Shown here piece by piece: positions 1 to 8,680 of a stretch of DNA of 64,000 bases. The notes beneath the pieces were generated by a model, which saw nothing but the letters and a program-made list of their open reading frames with translations, had not been told where the DNA came from and ran no database searches. The translations under genes and the position numbers were made by a program. Every line of letters starts with the position of its first letter. The stretch's first letter is position 1. The stretch comes from Salipiger thiooxidans (lineage in GTDB: Bacteria > Pseudomonadota > Alphaproteobacteria > Rhodobacterales > Rhodobacteraceae), in assembly GCF_900102075.1 (NCBI RefSeq), contig NZ_FNAV01000008.1:186001-250000 (forward strand), read 5' to 3'.

Positions 1-158
1 CGCGCTTGCGTCACGGTCGCAACTGCGGCGCAGGCGTGGTAGCGCTGGACCGCCCGACGCGGTTCGGGCAGAGATCCGCACGCCGTCCGGGCCATGGTCC
101 CGTGGCGGGCGCTGCACCCCGGCGGGCCTGCTCGGCCCGTCCCCGTCCCGGAGGAGCC

Positions 159-1157
159 ATGACCCAGTCCGATACCCCTGCGACCGACGCGCTCTGCGCC
201 GAGACCCCGCGCTGCTGCGGTGGCGGTGGCCGCGCGCCCTCGGATCTCGACCACATGGCGGTGGCAGAGGCGGTGCAGCCCGCCCCCGAGGCGATGCAGG
301 ACGAGATCCGCGCGGGTCTTCGCGAGATCCCGGGCGGCTTCTTCGACATGGGCGCGCGCAAGTCGACATTTGCCGAGGACCTCGACAGCCCGCGCCGCAA
401 GGTCTTCGTCTCGCCGTTCCGGATCTCGCCCTACACGGTCACCAACGCCGATTTCGCCCGCTTCGTGGAGGCGACCGGCTACCGCAGCGTCGCCGAGCGC
501 GAGGGCTGGAGCTACGTCTTCCACCTCCTGCTCGAGACCCCCGCCGACTGGCCGGTCTCGCCTCCGGGCCTGCGCTGGTGGCGCCGGGTCGACGGCGCCT
601 TCTGGGCCCAGCCCGAGGGGCCGGGGACCGACGTGGCGGATCGTGGCGACCACCCGGTCACCCATGTCGCATGGTATGATGCGCTGGCCTATTGCCGCTG
701 GGCGGGCGTGCGACTTCCCCGCGAGGCCGAGTGGGAACGGGCCGGGCGCGGCGGGCTGGCCCACCTGAAATTCCCGTGGGGCAACACGCTGGTCCCCGGG
801 GGGGAGTTTGCGATGAACACCTGGCAGGGCCGCTTCCCCGACGAGAACAGCGCCGAGGACGGCTACGTCGGCACCGCGCCGGTGGGCTCCTACGCGCCGA
901 ACGGTTACGGGCTCTACAACATGACCGGCAACGTCTGGGAATGGGTGCATGACTGGTTCGGACCTCGGGGCGCGCCGAAGGGCGTGCCGCGCGATCCGCG
1001 AGGCCCCGAGAGTGGCACCGCGAAGGTGCAGCGCGGCGGGTCGTTCCTTTGCCACGTCAGCTATTGCGACCGCTACCACGTGCATTCCCGCACCCGCAAC
1101 GACCCCGACAGCTCGACCTCGAACAGCGGTTTCCGCGTCGCCGCCGACGCCGCCTGA
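159..1157 (+). CDS. Formylglycine-generating enzyme (sulfatase-modifying factor)
   Basis: A 332-residue FGE-sulfatase domain protein. Family role: oxidises a cysteine (CxPxR) of nascent sulfatases to C-alpha-formylglycine. Near the C-terminus it shows GGSFLCHVSYCDRY followed by DSSTSNSGFR, with Cys298 and Cys303 matching the two active-site cysteines of aerobic, copper-dependent FGEs (human Cys336/Cys341). TGNVWEWVHDWF is the usual family core motif. The frame is open back to base 6, but ATG 159 follows GGAGGAG, so I start there. The N-terminal CCGGGG stretch is a low-complexity lead. A client sulfatase is expected nearby, probably left of the window; bases 1-158 hold no gene I can identify. 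Function confident; client unknown. Confidence 0.9.
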   Translation: MTQSDTPATDALCAETPRCCGGGGRAPSDLDHMAVAEAVQPAPEAMQDEIRAGLREIPGGFFDMGARKSTFAEDLDSPRRKVFVSPFRISPYTVTNADFARFVEATGYRSVAEREGWSYVFHLLLETPADWPVSPPGLRWWRRVDGAFWAQPEGPGTDVADRGDHPVTHVAWYDALAYCRWAGVRLPREAEWERAGRGGLAHLKFPWGNTLVPGGEFAMNTWQGRFPDENSAEDGYVGTAPVGSYAPNGYGLYNMTGNVWEWVHDWFGPRGAPKGVPRDPRGPESGTAKVQRGGSFLCHVSYCDRYHVHSRTRNDPDSSTSNSGFRVAADAA

Positions 1158-1596
1158 TCGCGATGGGGGCGGGGGCGTTTCTCCGTCTTTGCCGGCGCAT
1201 TCCAAACCGGGTTGCGACACGTCCCCTAGCTTGCCGGACAGCAACGGGAACGTGCGATGGCACACGCAGAGCCGGAGCTGCGTGAGGGGCGCCGGATCGA
1301 CAACCTGATGATCCGCGGCACAGCCGGACAAGTGCCATGGGGGGACGACCGCGGCTGCCCGTGACGCCGGATTCGTGGCCGTCCTCTCAGGCCTCGGGCT
1401 CGGGGCGGGCGTGGCCGAGGCGTGCGGGAGCCGACGACGCGGTCGAGGGGGGCGTTCCCGGCGGGATGTCCGTTCCCGGTGGATTCCGGAGACGCGATCC
1501 ACCGGGCACCGGGGCGGGGCACGGTGCCTTCCGTTGGTTCAATGCGTGACAGTTGGCGGGACGTCGTCCCGTGCGATCACGCGCGGGGGAGAGGGC
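1158..1596. other. Intergenic stretch without a supported gene
   Basis: This gap lies between two convergent genes. Open frames exist on both strands, as expected from high GC, but none has a ribosome binding site and a recognisable product. A short perfect inverted repeat (GGGAC/GTCCC) lies at 1558-1570, too small to call a terminator. I see nothing else. Confidence 0.4.
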
Positions 1597-2322
1597 TCAG
1601 GCCTTGCGCGCCCAGGCGCCCTCCGGCACCTCTTCGAGCGCGGTGCGCCAGGCGTCGGTGCGCTCGACCGGAAGCGCCGCAAGCTGCAGCGCCGCCTGTG
1701 CCAGTTGCGCCATGTGGGCGGCGCGGGCCTCGGGCGAAGTGCGGGGCACGCCGTAGGCCACCTGCAGCGGCGCCACCTCGAAGCCCATGTATTCCAGCGC
1801 CAGCTTGCGGATCGGCATCAGCAGCGGGTCGATGGGGCCGTAGACCCCCGCGTCCGAGAACCGCTCGGGCGTGCCGCCGGTGGTGACGCTGATCATCGCG
1901 CGGCGGCCCCGGAAGAGGCCGGTCTCGAAGCGCCGCCCGTCCACGTAGGCAAAGCCGTAGCTCAGCACCCGGTCGACCCAGCCCTTCATCAGCGCTGGCG
2001 GGCCGCCCCACCAGACCGGGAATTGCAGGATCACGTTGTCGGCCTCGGCCACCCGCGCCTGCTCGCGACGGATGTCCTCGGCGTAGGCGCCTTTGCGGGC
2101 GGCGTTGGCCTGCTCGGCCTGCACGTGGAAGCGCCCGGTGTCGGCGCGCAGGGTCACGTCATGCGGCCCCACGTCGGCGCGGAAGCCTTCGCCCGCGAGG
2201 TCCGAGACCGTGACCCGGTGCCCGGCCTGCCGCAGCGCGTCGGCGGTGCCCGCCGCGAGCGCGTGGTTGAACGAGCCCGGGTCGGGGTGGGCCACGACGA
2301 TGAGGATGTTGCGTGCGGTCAT
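1597..2322 (-). CDS. NAD(P)H:quinone oxidoreductase, flavodoxin-like fold
   Basis: A 241-residue member of the NQO1/MdaB/KefF flavodoxin_2 family. These cytosolic FMN/FAD enzymes reduce quinones by two electrons. Visible marks are the N-terminal beta-strand and phosphate loop (ILIVVAHPDPGSFNHAL) and the flavin/dimer motif FPVWWGGPPALMKGWVDRV. The frame is open further upstream inside the TRAP gene, but the flavodoxin fold begins at ATG 2322, 8 bp after the TRAP large permease, so it is probably the last gene of the leftward operon. In a carboxylate-uptake operon it may protect against, or process, quinoid intermediates; that is inference. Confidence 0.88.
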   Translation of the reverse strand: MTARNILIVVAHPDPGSFNHALAAGTADALRQAGHRVTVSDLAGEGFRADVGPHDVTLRADTGRFHVQAEQANAARKGAYAEDIRREQARVAEADNVILQFPVWWGGPPALMKGWVDRVLSYGFAYVDGRRFETGLFRGRRAMISVTTGGTPERFSDAGVYGPIDPLLMPIRKLALEYMGFEVAPLQVAYGVPRTSPEARAAHMAQLAQAALQLAALPVERTDAWRTALEEVPEGAWARKA

Positions 2323-2330
2323 GTCGGCCC

Positions 2331-3602
2331 TCAGTTCAGGAAGCTCGGGAAGAACAGCGACACCTGCGGCACCAGCGCGATCACCGCGAGCACCAGCAGG
2401 CAGATGCCCACCAGCGGTATCGCCTCGCGGATCACCTTGCCCACCGGCTCGCCCGAGATTGCCGAGGCGATGAACAGCAGGATCCCCACCGGCGGTGTCG
2501 CCATGCCGATGACCACGTTCAGCACCACCACGGTGCCGAACTGCACCGGGTCCATGCCGATCAGCGCCTGGAACTTCATCAGGATCGGCATCGTCAGGAT
2601 GAGGATCGAGATCGGCTCGAGGAACATGCCCAGCACCAGCAGGAAGATGTTGAGCAGCAGCAGGATCATCCACGGGTTCTCGGTCAGCGAGAGCATGGCG
2701 TCGGCGATCAGCTGCGGCACCTGCTCCAGCGTGAAGACGAAGGAGACGATGCTGGCCATCGAGGTGATGAAGAGGATCGAGGTCGACACCAGCGCGGTGG
2801 CGATCAGCGCGTCCCAGACCCGCGTCAGCGTGAGGTCGCGGTAGACGAAGCCGATGATGAGCGCATAGCCCACCGCCACGGCGGCGGCCTCGGTGGGGGT
2901 GAAGATGCCGGCCTTGATGCCGACGAGGATGATCAGCGGCAGCAGCAGCGCGGGCAGGGTGCGGCGGGTGGCGGCGAGGCGCTCGCGCCCCGTCATCCGC
3001 GGCGTGACCGGGAAGCCGTCGCGTTTGGCGCGCCAGCTCGCGTAGATCAGCAGGCCCGAGGCGATGCCGATGCCCGGCATGATGCCCGCAAGGAAGAGCT
3101 GCCCGATGGAGGCGCCCGAGAGCACCCCGTAGATGATCATGGTGATCGACGGCGGGATGATCGGCCCCATCACCGAGCTCACCGCGATGAGGGCGGCGGC
3201 ATAGGCGGGGGGCATGCCCTGCTTGGCCATCGACGGGATCAGGATCGAGCCGAGCGCCGAGGCCTCGGCGGTGGCGCTTCCCGAGATCCCCGCGAAGAAG
3301 CCCGAGGACAGGATCGAGACCGACGACATGCCGCCGCGGCGGTGGCCGACCATGGCGCGGGCGAAGGTCACGATGCGCGTCGTGACGCCGCCCACGTTCA
3401 TCAGCGCGCCCGCCAGCAGGAAGAGCGGGATGGTCAGCAGGACGAACTGGTCGACCCCCGCGATCATCCGCTGTGGCAGCATCAGCGCCATCATGCCGTT
3501 GCCCGAGAGGTAGAGATAGGCGGTGCCCGCGATGCCGAGCGCCAGCGCGATGGGCACGCCGGTGGCGAGGAAGCCCGCGAAAAGGAGGAAGAAGCTGCTC
3601 AT
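2331..3602 (-). CDS. TRAP transporter large permease (DctM type)
   Basis: A 423-residue, highly hydrophobic integral membrane protein, the normal size for a DctM subunit (about 12 helices). It forms the sodium-coupled translocation channel of a tripartite ATP-independent periplasmic transporter. Characteristic segments are SGFFAGISGSATAEASALGS, MGPIIPPSITMIIYG, FTPTEAAAVAVGYAL and ATPPVGILLF. Its ATG overlaps the stop of the small permease by 4 bp (ATGA at 3599-3602), indicating translational coupling. Substrate unknown; TRAP systems mostly carry organic acids, and the IclR-controlled neighbours suggest a carboxylate degraded through CoA or aldol chemistry. Confidence 0.93.
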   Translation of the reverse strand: MSSFFLLFAGFLATGVPIALALGIAGTAYLYLSGNGMMALMLPQRMIAGVDQFVLLTIPLFLLAGALMNVGGVTTRIVTFARAMVGHRRGGMSSVSILSSGFFAGISGSATAEASALGSILIPSMAKQGMPPAYAAALIAVSSVMGPIIPPSITMIIYGVLSGASIGQLFLAGIMPGIGIASGLLIYASWRAKRDGFPVTPRMTGRERLAATRRTLPALLLPLIILVGIKAGIFTPTEAAAVAVGYALIIGFVYRDLTLTRVWDALIATALVSTSILFITSMASIVSFVFTLEQVPQLIADAMLSLTENPWMILLLLNIFLLVLGMFLEPISILILTMPILMKFQALIGMDPVQFGTVVVLNVVIGMATPPVGILLFIASAISGEPVGKVIREAIPLVGICLLVLAVIALVPQVSLFFPSFLN

Positions 3603-4180
3603 GTGGTTCCGGCCGATGTCCTGTCGGCGTCAGACGCCGTATCTTCGAGATTGTCGACGACCTGCCGGCGGAAACTGACCGCCAGGTCTGCGAGCACGTG
3701 CAGCGCCAGCAGCGCGAGGCCCACGGTCACGCTTACGTAGACCCAGCGGATCGAGAGCCCGAGGGCCTCGCCCGAAAGCGCGGTCCAGATGAAGTCGAGC
3801 GCGGGAATGGTCTGGCGGTCGAAGCGCGAGGCGAAATCCCAGCCATACCAGGCCATGAGCCCGAGAAAGACCACGATGGGCACCGCCATCACCGCCTTCA
3901 GCAGCCAGCGCAGGCGCGGGTTCAGCAGCGAGGGCACGAACTCCAGCGCCACGAACTCGCCCTTCGAGAAGGCAAGGCCCAGCACGAGGAAGGTCTGCCA
4001 GATCAGCAGGTAGCGGCAAAGCTCTTCGGCCCAGATCAGACTGCCTCCCAGAATGTAGCGCCAGAACACCTGCGCCAGCATGATCGCGACGATCAGCAGC
4101 ATGCTGACCCCGGCGAGGGTGCGCACGAGCCACACGTAGCCGGTGACGAAGCGGGCGAGGGGCCCGGTTCTGTCCTGCAT
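3599..4180 (-). CDS. TRAP transporter small permease (DctQ type)
   Basis: About 193 residues with four hydrophobic segments and the DctQ motif WAEELCRYLLIW. The small permease pairs with the large one in the inner membrane. Two in-frame ATGs lie close together, at 4189 and 4180. AGGAAGG directly abuts the first and sits 9 bp before the second, so I prefer 4180; the difference is three residues. It lies between the DctP gene (about 60 bp upstream) and DctM (4 bp overlap) in one leftward operon. Confidence 0.9.
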   Translation of the reverse strand: MQDRTGPLARFVTGYVWLVRTLAGVSMLLIVAIMLAQVFWRYILGGSLIWAEELCRYLLIWQTFLVLGLAFSKGEFVALEFVPSLLNPRLRWLLKAVMAVPIVVFLGLMAWYGWDFASRFDRQTIPALDFIWTALSGEALGLSIRWVYVSVTVGLALLALHVLADLAVSFRRQVVDNLEDTASDADRTSAGTT

Positions 4181-4242
4181 CGGTTTCATCCTTCCTGTGG
4201 GGTGTCCCGCGGCGGCGCCCTGGCCCTCGCGGGACGGATGCG

Positions 4243-5244
4243 TCAGGCGGGCGCGCCGGCGGCCGCGACCAGCTCGGCGATGAGGGGGTCCTTGCCGGAC
4301 CACTCCGCCGTCAGGTCGGACACGCGGTCGCGCATCTGGTCAAGCTCGCTCAACTCGACGATCTCGACGCCCTTGGATTTGAGCTCCTCGCGGCCCTCGA
4401 GATCCTGCGTCTTGGCATAGTCGAGCGTCGCGGTGACCGAGCGCCGGCCGGCCTCGGTCACGGCGGCCTTCTCCTCGTCGTGGAGCCCCTCGAAGAAGCG
4501 CTCGGACATCACCGTCGACATGTGCCACGGGTAGTGGCCGGTCAGGGTGAAGTGCTTGCCGACCTCCCAGAGGTTCTCGCCCAGCATCGACGAGACGTTG
4601 ATCTCGACCGCGTCGATGACCCCGGTCTCGAGCGCGCCGTAGACCTCGCCGTAGGGCAGGCCGACCGGGGCGGTGCCGACGGTCTCCCAGATCTGCTGGT
4701 GCAGCGGCACCGGCACGATGCGGGTCTTGAGCCCGGAGAAATCCGCCAGCGTGGTGACCGCCTTGTCGATCGACAGGAAGTTGCGCTGGCCGGTGTCGGC
4801 GACCGCGAGCCCCACCAGCCCCGCCGGACGCAGGTCGTCGAGGATCTTCTGCCCGATGTCGCCGAGCGCCAGCTCGCCGAAGTGGTCGTAGTCGCGGATG
4901 AGGAAGGGCATCTGCCAGCCGTTCATCGCCGGCCGGCCGGTGACCAGCGGCAACAGCACGCCCGAGACCGAAACCACGTCCATGAGACCCGCGACGCTGC
5001 CCTCGAGCAGCTGCTTGTCGTCGCCGAGCTGGCGGTTCGGGAAGATCTGCACCTCGAAGGCGCCAGGCATCAGCTCTTCCAGCGCCTCGCTGAAGCTGGT
5101 GGCCATGCGGTGGCCCGGGTGCACCTCGTTGGCGGCATGGGCAAAGCGCATCCGGCGGGCGGCGGCGCGGGCGACATGGGGTGCGGCCAGCGCGACGCTC
5201 ATGGCGGCGGCGCCTTTCAGCAGGGTTCGTCTGTGGATGGTCAT
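4243..5244 (-). CDS. TRAP transporter solute-binding protein (DctP type), Tat signal
   Basis: A 333-residue periplasmic substrate-binding subunit. The N-terminus RRTLLKGAAAMSVALAAP carries a twin-arginine motif and ends near AARA, so export through Tat is likely. DctP features include ATSFSEALEELMPGAFEVQI, NRQLGDDKQLLE and SGLKTRIVPVPLHQQIW; the conserved Arg in LKTRI would contact the substrate carboxylate. GGAGGAG precedes ATG 5244. It is the second gene of the leftward operon, after a cupin protein and before the two permeases. Ligand not predictable from sequence alone. Confidence 0.92.
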   Translation of the reverse strand: MTIHRRTLLKGAAAMSVALAAPHVARAAARRMRFAHAANEVHPGHRMATSFSEALEELMPGAFEVQIFPNRQLGDDKQLLEGSVAGLMDVVSVSGVLLPLVTGRPAMNGWQMPFLIRDYDHFGELALGDIGQKILDDLRPAGLVGLAVADTGQRNFLSIDKAVTTLADFSGLKTRIVPVPLHQQIWETVGTAPVGLPYGEVYGALETGVIDAVEINVSSMLGENLWEVGKHFTLTGHYPWHMSTVMSERFFEGLHDEEKAAVTEAGRRSVTATLDYAKTQDLEGREELKSKGVEIVELSELDQMRDRVSDLTAEWSGKDPLIAELVAAAGAPA

Positions 5245-5324
5245 TCTGGGCTCCTCCCTCGGTGACGTGATGTGCGGGCCGGCGCTGCGTTCAATCCTCT
5301 CGCAGGGGCCGGCCGCCGGGCCGG

Positions 5325-6227
5325 TCAGGCCGGTATCGGGTAATCATCGGCGTTCAGCACCCAGCCCGGTTTCGCCGAGAAATCCTCGCGCGGGGGGCTG
5401 AAGATATCGACGAGCAGGTTGCTGCCCGCCCCGGTGGCGCGGGTGGTGTGGATCACCGGCGGCGGGATCACGAGCATCGACGGCGCGCCCATCTCGAGCG
5501 CCTTGTCGTCCTTCCAGTCCGCCATGTCGCTGGTCCAGGTCCAGCGCAGGTAATGCGTGAATGTGCCCGACAGGGCCAGCGAGCCCTGCTCGAAATCGTC
5601 GTGGTGGTGCGGCGACATCTTGGACGGGTCGCGCGGACCGTCGAACGGGTCGAGCACGTTCACCATCAGTGTGGTGCAGCGGAAGATGCGGCCGAAGCGG
5701 CCCGGTTCGGGGGCCACGTCGAGCGAATAGTGCCGGACCTTCCAGCCGCCGGTGGGGGCGGGCCAGTCCTGAAGCGGCGGGATGTGGCTGCGCGGCACGT
5801 CATAGCCCCGCGCATTGCCGCAGAGCGCGACGAGGTCGGCGCTGCGCGTGGTGAAGAGCCGCACGAGCTCGCCGCCCTCGGGGCTGGTGACGCGGCTGGC
5901 GCCGGCGGGCACGAAGGCGATGGAGTTGCCGGGGACCTGCACGGTCTCGCCGTTCCATAGGATCTCGGCGCCGTTCTGTGGCAGCAGCACGCAGTACTCG
6001 TCTTCCTGCGCGTCGCGGGCGAACTCGGCGCCCGGCTCGGCAAGGCTGTAGGCCACGAGGAAGTTGTGCCCCCGGTGCAGCCACGTGCGGCCTGACGCGT
6101 CGGTGAGCTGCGGCGCGCTGTCGTAGAAGGTTGCGGCCTGTTCCTCGGCCACGAGGCCGGTCTGGTTCAGCATGCTCGCCGGTTTCGACGCGGCCAGCGA
6201 TGCGCGCGGATCGGACTTGTCGTACAT
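5325..6227 (-). CDS. Bicupin-like protein of unknown function
   Basis: A 300-residue protein that looks like two cupin barrels. The second has a clear metal-site pattern, SPHHHDDFEQGSLALSG, then HTTRATG about 75 residues on; the first has weaker motifs around EDEYCVLLP and NSIAFVPAG. Cupins of this layout include isomerases, dioxygenases and sugar-acid-binding proteins, so the reaction is not determined. It is first in the leftward TRAP operon, behind a strong promoter with an IclR-type operator, so it probably acts on the imported compound. GGGAG precedes ATG 6227. Confidence 0.72.
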   Translation of the reverse strand: MYDKSDPRASLAASKPASMLNQTGLVAEEQAATFYDSAPQLTDASGRTWLHRGHNFLVAYSLAEPGAEFARDAQEDEYCVLLPQNGAEILWNGETVQVPGNSIAFVPAGASRVTSPEGGELVRLFTTRSADLVALCGNARGYDVPRSHIPPLQDWPAPTGGWKVRHYSLDVAPEPGRFGRIFRCTTLMVNVLDPFDGPRDPSKMSPHHHDDFEQGSLALSGTFTHYLRWTWTSDMADWKDDKALEMGAPSMLVIPPPVIHTTRATGAGSNLLVDIFSPPREDFSAKPGWVLNADDYPIPA

Positions 6228-6420
6228 CGTCTCCCTTTCCCGGCGGCCCCTCCGACCGCCTGTCTTTCGTATCTTCCGCGTTCTCCGGACGGTGCCGTGA
6301 AAGCGTCATGCCCGTTGGGCAAAGCCCCTTCAGGGGCCTGTATTCGCGTCCCGGCGGCGGTCTCGCGGCCCTGTTTCGGGGGCGTCCTTGCCGTGACCCG
6401 GAAGTGTGTGTGTTTCTTTT

Positions 6421-6475
6421 AGCGGAACAGTGTTCTCATAAACGGAACATACGGATCCACCCTCGGGGCTGTCAA
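6421..6475 (-). promoter_or_regulatory. Promoter and IclR-type operator of the cupin/TRAP operon
   Basis: Reading leftward, TTGACA (6475-6470) and TATGTT (6451-6446) form a -35/-10 pair with an 18-bp spacer. Just downstream is AGCGGAACAGTGTTCT (6421-6436), containing the perfect palindrome GAACA-G-TGTTC (6425-6435). The same element recurs, inverted, at the promoter of the rightward operon (7555-7570). A repressor bound here would block transcription start. The IclR gene between the two operons is the obvious candidate regulator (inference). Confidence 0.68.
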
Positions 6476-6619
6476 GTCCTCGCGTTCGCGCAGCCTGCCA
6501 CGGCGCCTGACGGCCCTTGTCGGCCCTTGTCGGTCAGGCGGAATGCCATCTCCGCCCGGCCGCCTCGGGGTGGCGGCCGGAGGGAAATTCCTGCTCTCAG
6601 GGTCGGGGGATAGCGGGTG

Positions 6620-7414
6620 TCAGCCGAAGGGGAGCGGGCCGGAATGGCCCATGAGGACCGAGATCCGCCGCGCGGTCTCCATCACCGCGGCCGTGTGCTC
6701 GGGGCCGGGCTCGGCAGCAAGCGACTGGGTCAGGTCGACGATCCCCACGGTGCCGCAGACCGCGCCGGAGCCGTCGAGAATCGGGCTCGCCAGCGTGTTG
6801 AGCCCGAGCGCCGCCTGGTTGGGCGCGGTGGCCCAGCCACGGCGGCGGATCTCGTCGAGCTCGGCCGAGAGCTTGGCGGGGTCGGTGATCGTGTGCTCGG
6901 TGAAGGCGGTCAGATCGCCGGTCAGGACGCGGCGCTGGAAGGCCTCCGAGGAAAACGCCGTCGCCGCCTTGCCCTGCGCCGAGCCGTGGAAGGACAGCAG
7001 CGAGCCCACCCGTACGCCGATCTCGATGGGCGAGCGGCCGGGGACAGTGGCAATCACCAGCATCCCGTCCGGCGTCAGCTGCGAGGCCACGGCGGAATGC
7101 CCGAGCCGGTCGCGCAGCGCCAGCAGAGAGTCGCGGGTCGAGCCGATGAGCCCGCTGTTGTCGAGCACGGCCTGACCCAGAGACACCAGCTGGTGGCCGA
7201 TCTCGTAGCGTTCGGAATCCTCGTGCTGGAACACGTAGCCCTGCTGCACCAGCGTCTGCAGGTGCCGGTGGATGCGGCTCTTGGAGGTGCCGAGCGCAGT
7301 GGCGAGGCTGGTGACCCCGACGCCCTTGCCGGTCCGCGCCACCTGGTCGACGATCTGCATCGTCAGAATGACGGACTGAAGCCCCTCGGCCATTTTCTTG
7401 TCGTCTTCCGGCAT
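6620..7414 (-). CDS. IclR-family transcriptional regulator
   Basis: A 264-residue regulator. An N-terminal winged helix (about residues 10-70, with VTSLATALGTSKSRIHRHLQ as recognition region) is followed by the IclR effector domain, with VRVGSLLSFHGSAQGKA and the late motif NTLASPILDGSG. It sits between two operons transcribed away from it and toward the left respectively, and both operon promoters carry the same GAACA-N-TGTTC element. Local control of both, relieved or activated by a pathway intermediate, is therefore likely. The first Met and the Met eight residues later are both possible starts. Confidence 0.92.
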   Translation of the reverse strand: MPEDDKKMAEGLQSVILTMQIVDQVARTGKGVGVTSLATALGTSKSRIHRHLQTLVQQGYVFQHEDSERYEIGHQLVSLGQAVLDNSGLIGSTRDSLLALRDRLGHSAVASQLTPDGMLVIATVPGRSPIEIGVRVGSLLSFHGSAQGKAATAFSSEAFQRRVLTGDLTAFTEHTITDPAKLSAELDEIRRRGWATAPNQAALGLNTLASPILDGSGAVCGTVGIVDLTQSLAAEPGPEHTAAVMETARRISVLMGHSGPLPFG

Positions 7415-7526
7415 CCCTGCCTCCTCCCGGTTCTGGCCGCGTCAAGGGGTTCTACAACCGCCCCGCGCAAGGCTGCAACCGACTGCGCCGCGGCGAGCCG
7501 GAACGGGGGCTTGGGAACTTCGCCGC

Positions 7527-7570
7527 TTGACATGGGCGCAATCTGAAAAATAATAGAACACAGTTCCGCT
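7527..7570 (+). promoter_or_regulatory. Promoter and IclR-type operator of the hydrolase/thiolase operon
   Basis: TTGACA (7527-7532) is followed after 18 bp by TAATAG (7551-7556). Overlapping the -10, bases 7555-7570 read in reverse complement AGCGGAACTGTGTTCT, matching 15 of 16 bases of the element at 6421-6436. The core GAACACAGTTC (7556-7566) is palindromic with one mismatch. The position over the -10 suggests repression. The IclR gene starts 113 bp to the left on the other strand, so the site may also govern its autoregulation. Confidence 0.68.
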
Positions 7571-7671
7571 GAACGGGACAAGCCTAAAGTCACTTCGGCC
7601 CGGCACCTGTCGGGGGCCGATGACCGGGCGCGGGGCAGTTGCCCCGGGCAGAACACATGGGAGGCACTACG

Positions 7672-8595
7672 ATGACATCTGCGGACACGGCTACGCTGGA
7701 CCAAGAGGCGCGCATTTCCGAGATCCTGCAGGGGGCGGTGGACCCTCATGTCCACAGCGGGCCGTCGATCGCTCCCCGCGCGGTGGACCATCTCGAGCTG
7801 GCCCGCGAGCTGTCGGGGGCGGGCTTCTCGGCGGTGGTCACCAAGGACCACGACTATTCCGGCGTGATGTGCGCCGCGCTGATCAAGGCCCACCACCCCG
7901 AGCTCACCACGCAGGTGTTCTCGGGCATCGTGCTGAACAACGTGGTGGGCGGGCTCAACCCCTACGCGGTGGAACACACCGCCGCGATGGGCGGCAAGGT
8001 GGTCTGGCTGCCGACGCTCGCCGCCGAGAACCACCTTGCGTGGGAGGCCTCGTCCGACTGGTCGCACCCGGCCTCGACGCAGAAGATCCGCCCGGCGAGC
8101 GCCGTGCCGCTCTTCGACGCGGACGGCGCGATGCTGCCCGAGCTGCTCGACATCCTCGACGTCTGCGCCGCCACCGGGCTGGCGCTGGCCAGCGGCCACA
8201 TCCACGTCAGCGAGACCAGGAAGGTCTTCGCCGAGGCGAAGAAGCGCGGCGTCGAGCGGCTGATCTTCACCCACCCCGAGGACATCGTCGGCGCCTCGAT
8301 GGAGGACACGCTCGAGATCGCCGACATGGGTGCCCAGGTCGAGCATTCGCTGGCCTTCTTCGTCGAGGGCTCGAAGTTCCGCAACCGCTCCAACGAAGAG
8401 CTCAAGGCCTACATCGACCTCGTCGGTCCCGAGCGGACGATCCTGTGCTCGGATCTCGGGCAGGTGGGCACGCTCACGCCGCTGCAGGGCTTCCGCAAGG
8501 CGGTCGAGACCTGTCTCGACCTCGGCTACACGGAGGCGCAGATCAAGCCGATGGTCTCGGCGAACGCGGCGCAGGTGATCGGCCTCGACGGCTGA
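7672..8595 (+). CDS. Metal-dependent hydrolase, DUF6282/amidohydrolase-like
   Basis: A 307-residue TIM-barrel-type protein. The motif VDPHVHSGPS near residue 27 is the typical HxH metal site at strand 1. Later TKDHDYSG, ASGHIHVSE and FTHPEDIVG provide further His/Asp candidates, and CSDLGQ near the C-terminus resembles the final catalytic Asp. I assign it by this pattern to the DUF6282 group of uncharacterised metal hydrolases. GGGAGG lies 7 bp before ATG 7672; an upstream in-frame ATG at 7657 overlaps that site and is less likely. It leads the operon with a thiolase and an HpcH aldolase, suggesting ring opening or lactone/amide hydrolysis of a carboxylated intermediate (inference). Confidence 0.75.
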   Translation: MTSADTATLDQEARISEILQGAVDPHVHSGPSIAPRAVDHLELARELSGAGFSAVVTKDHDYSGVMCAALIKAHHPELTTQVFSGIVLNNVVGGLNPYAVEHTAAMGGKVVWLPTLAAENHLAWEASSDWSHPASTQKIRPASAVPLFDADGAMLPELLDILDVCAATGLALASGHIHVSETRKVFAEAKKRGVERLIFTHPEDIVGASMEDTLEIADMGAQVEHSLAFFVEGSKFRNRSNEELKAYIDLVGPERTILCSDLGQVGTLTPLQGFRKAVETCLDLGYTEAQIKPMVSANAAQVIGLDG

Positions 8596-8680
8596 CGCGC
8601 CGCGTCAGGACACTCAATCATCGGACAAGGGACCGCGCAGCCGGGCAGGGCGCCTCGCTGCGCGCAGACAAGGACATGCC

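Noticed and set aside
1-158. Tail of an upstream gene in frame 1 ending at TAG 40-42
   Set aside because: Only 13 codons are visible and they match nothing recognisable.
1257-1361. Short frame starting MAHAEPELREG in the gap after the FGE gene
   Set aside because: Only about 34 codons, no convincing ribosome binding site and no family match.
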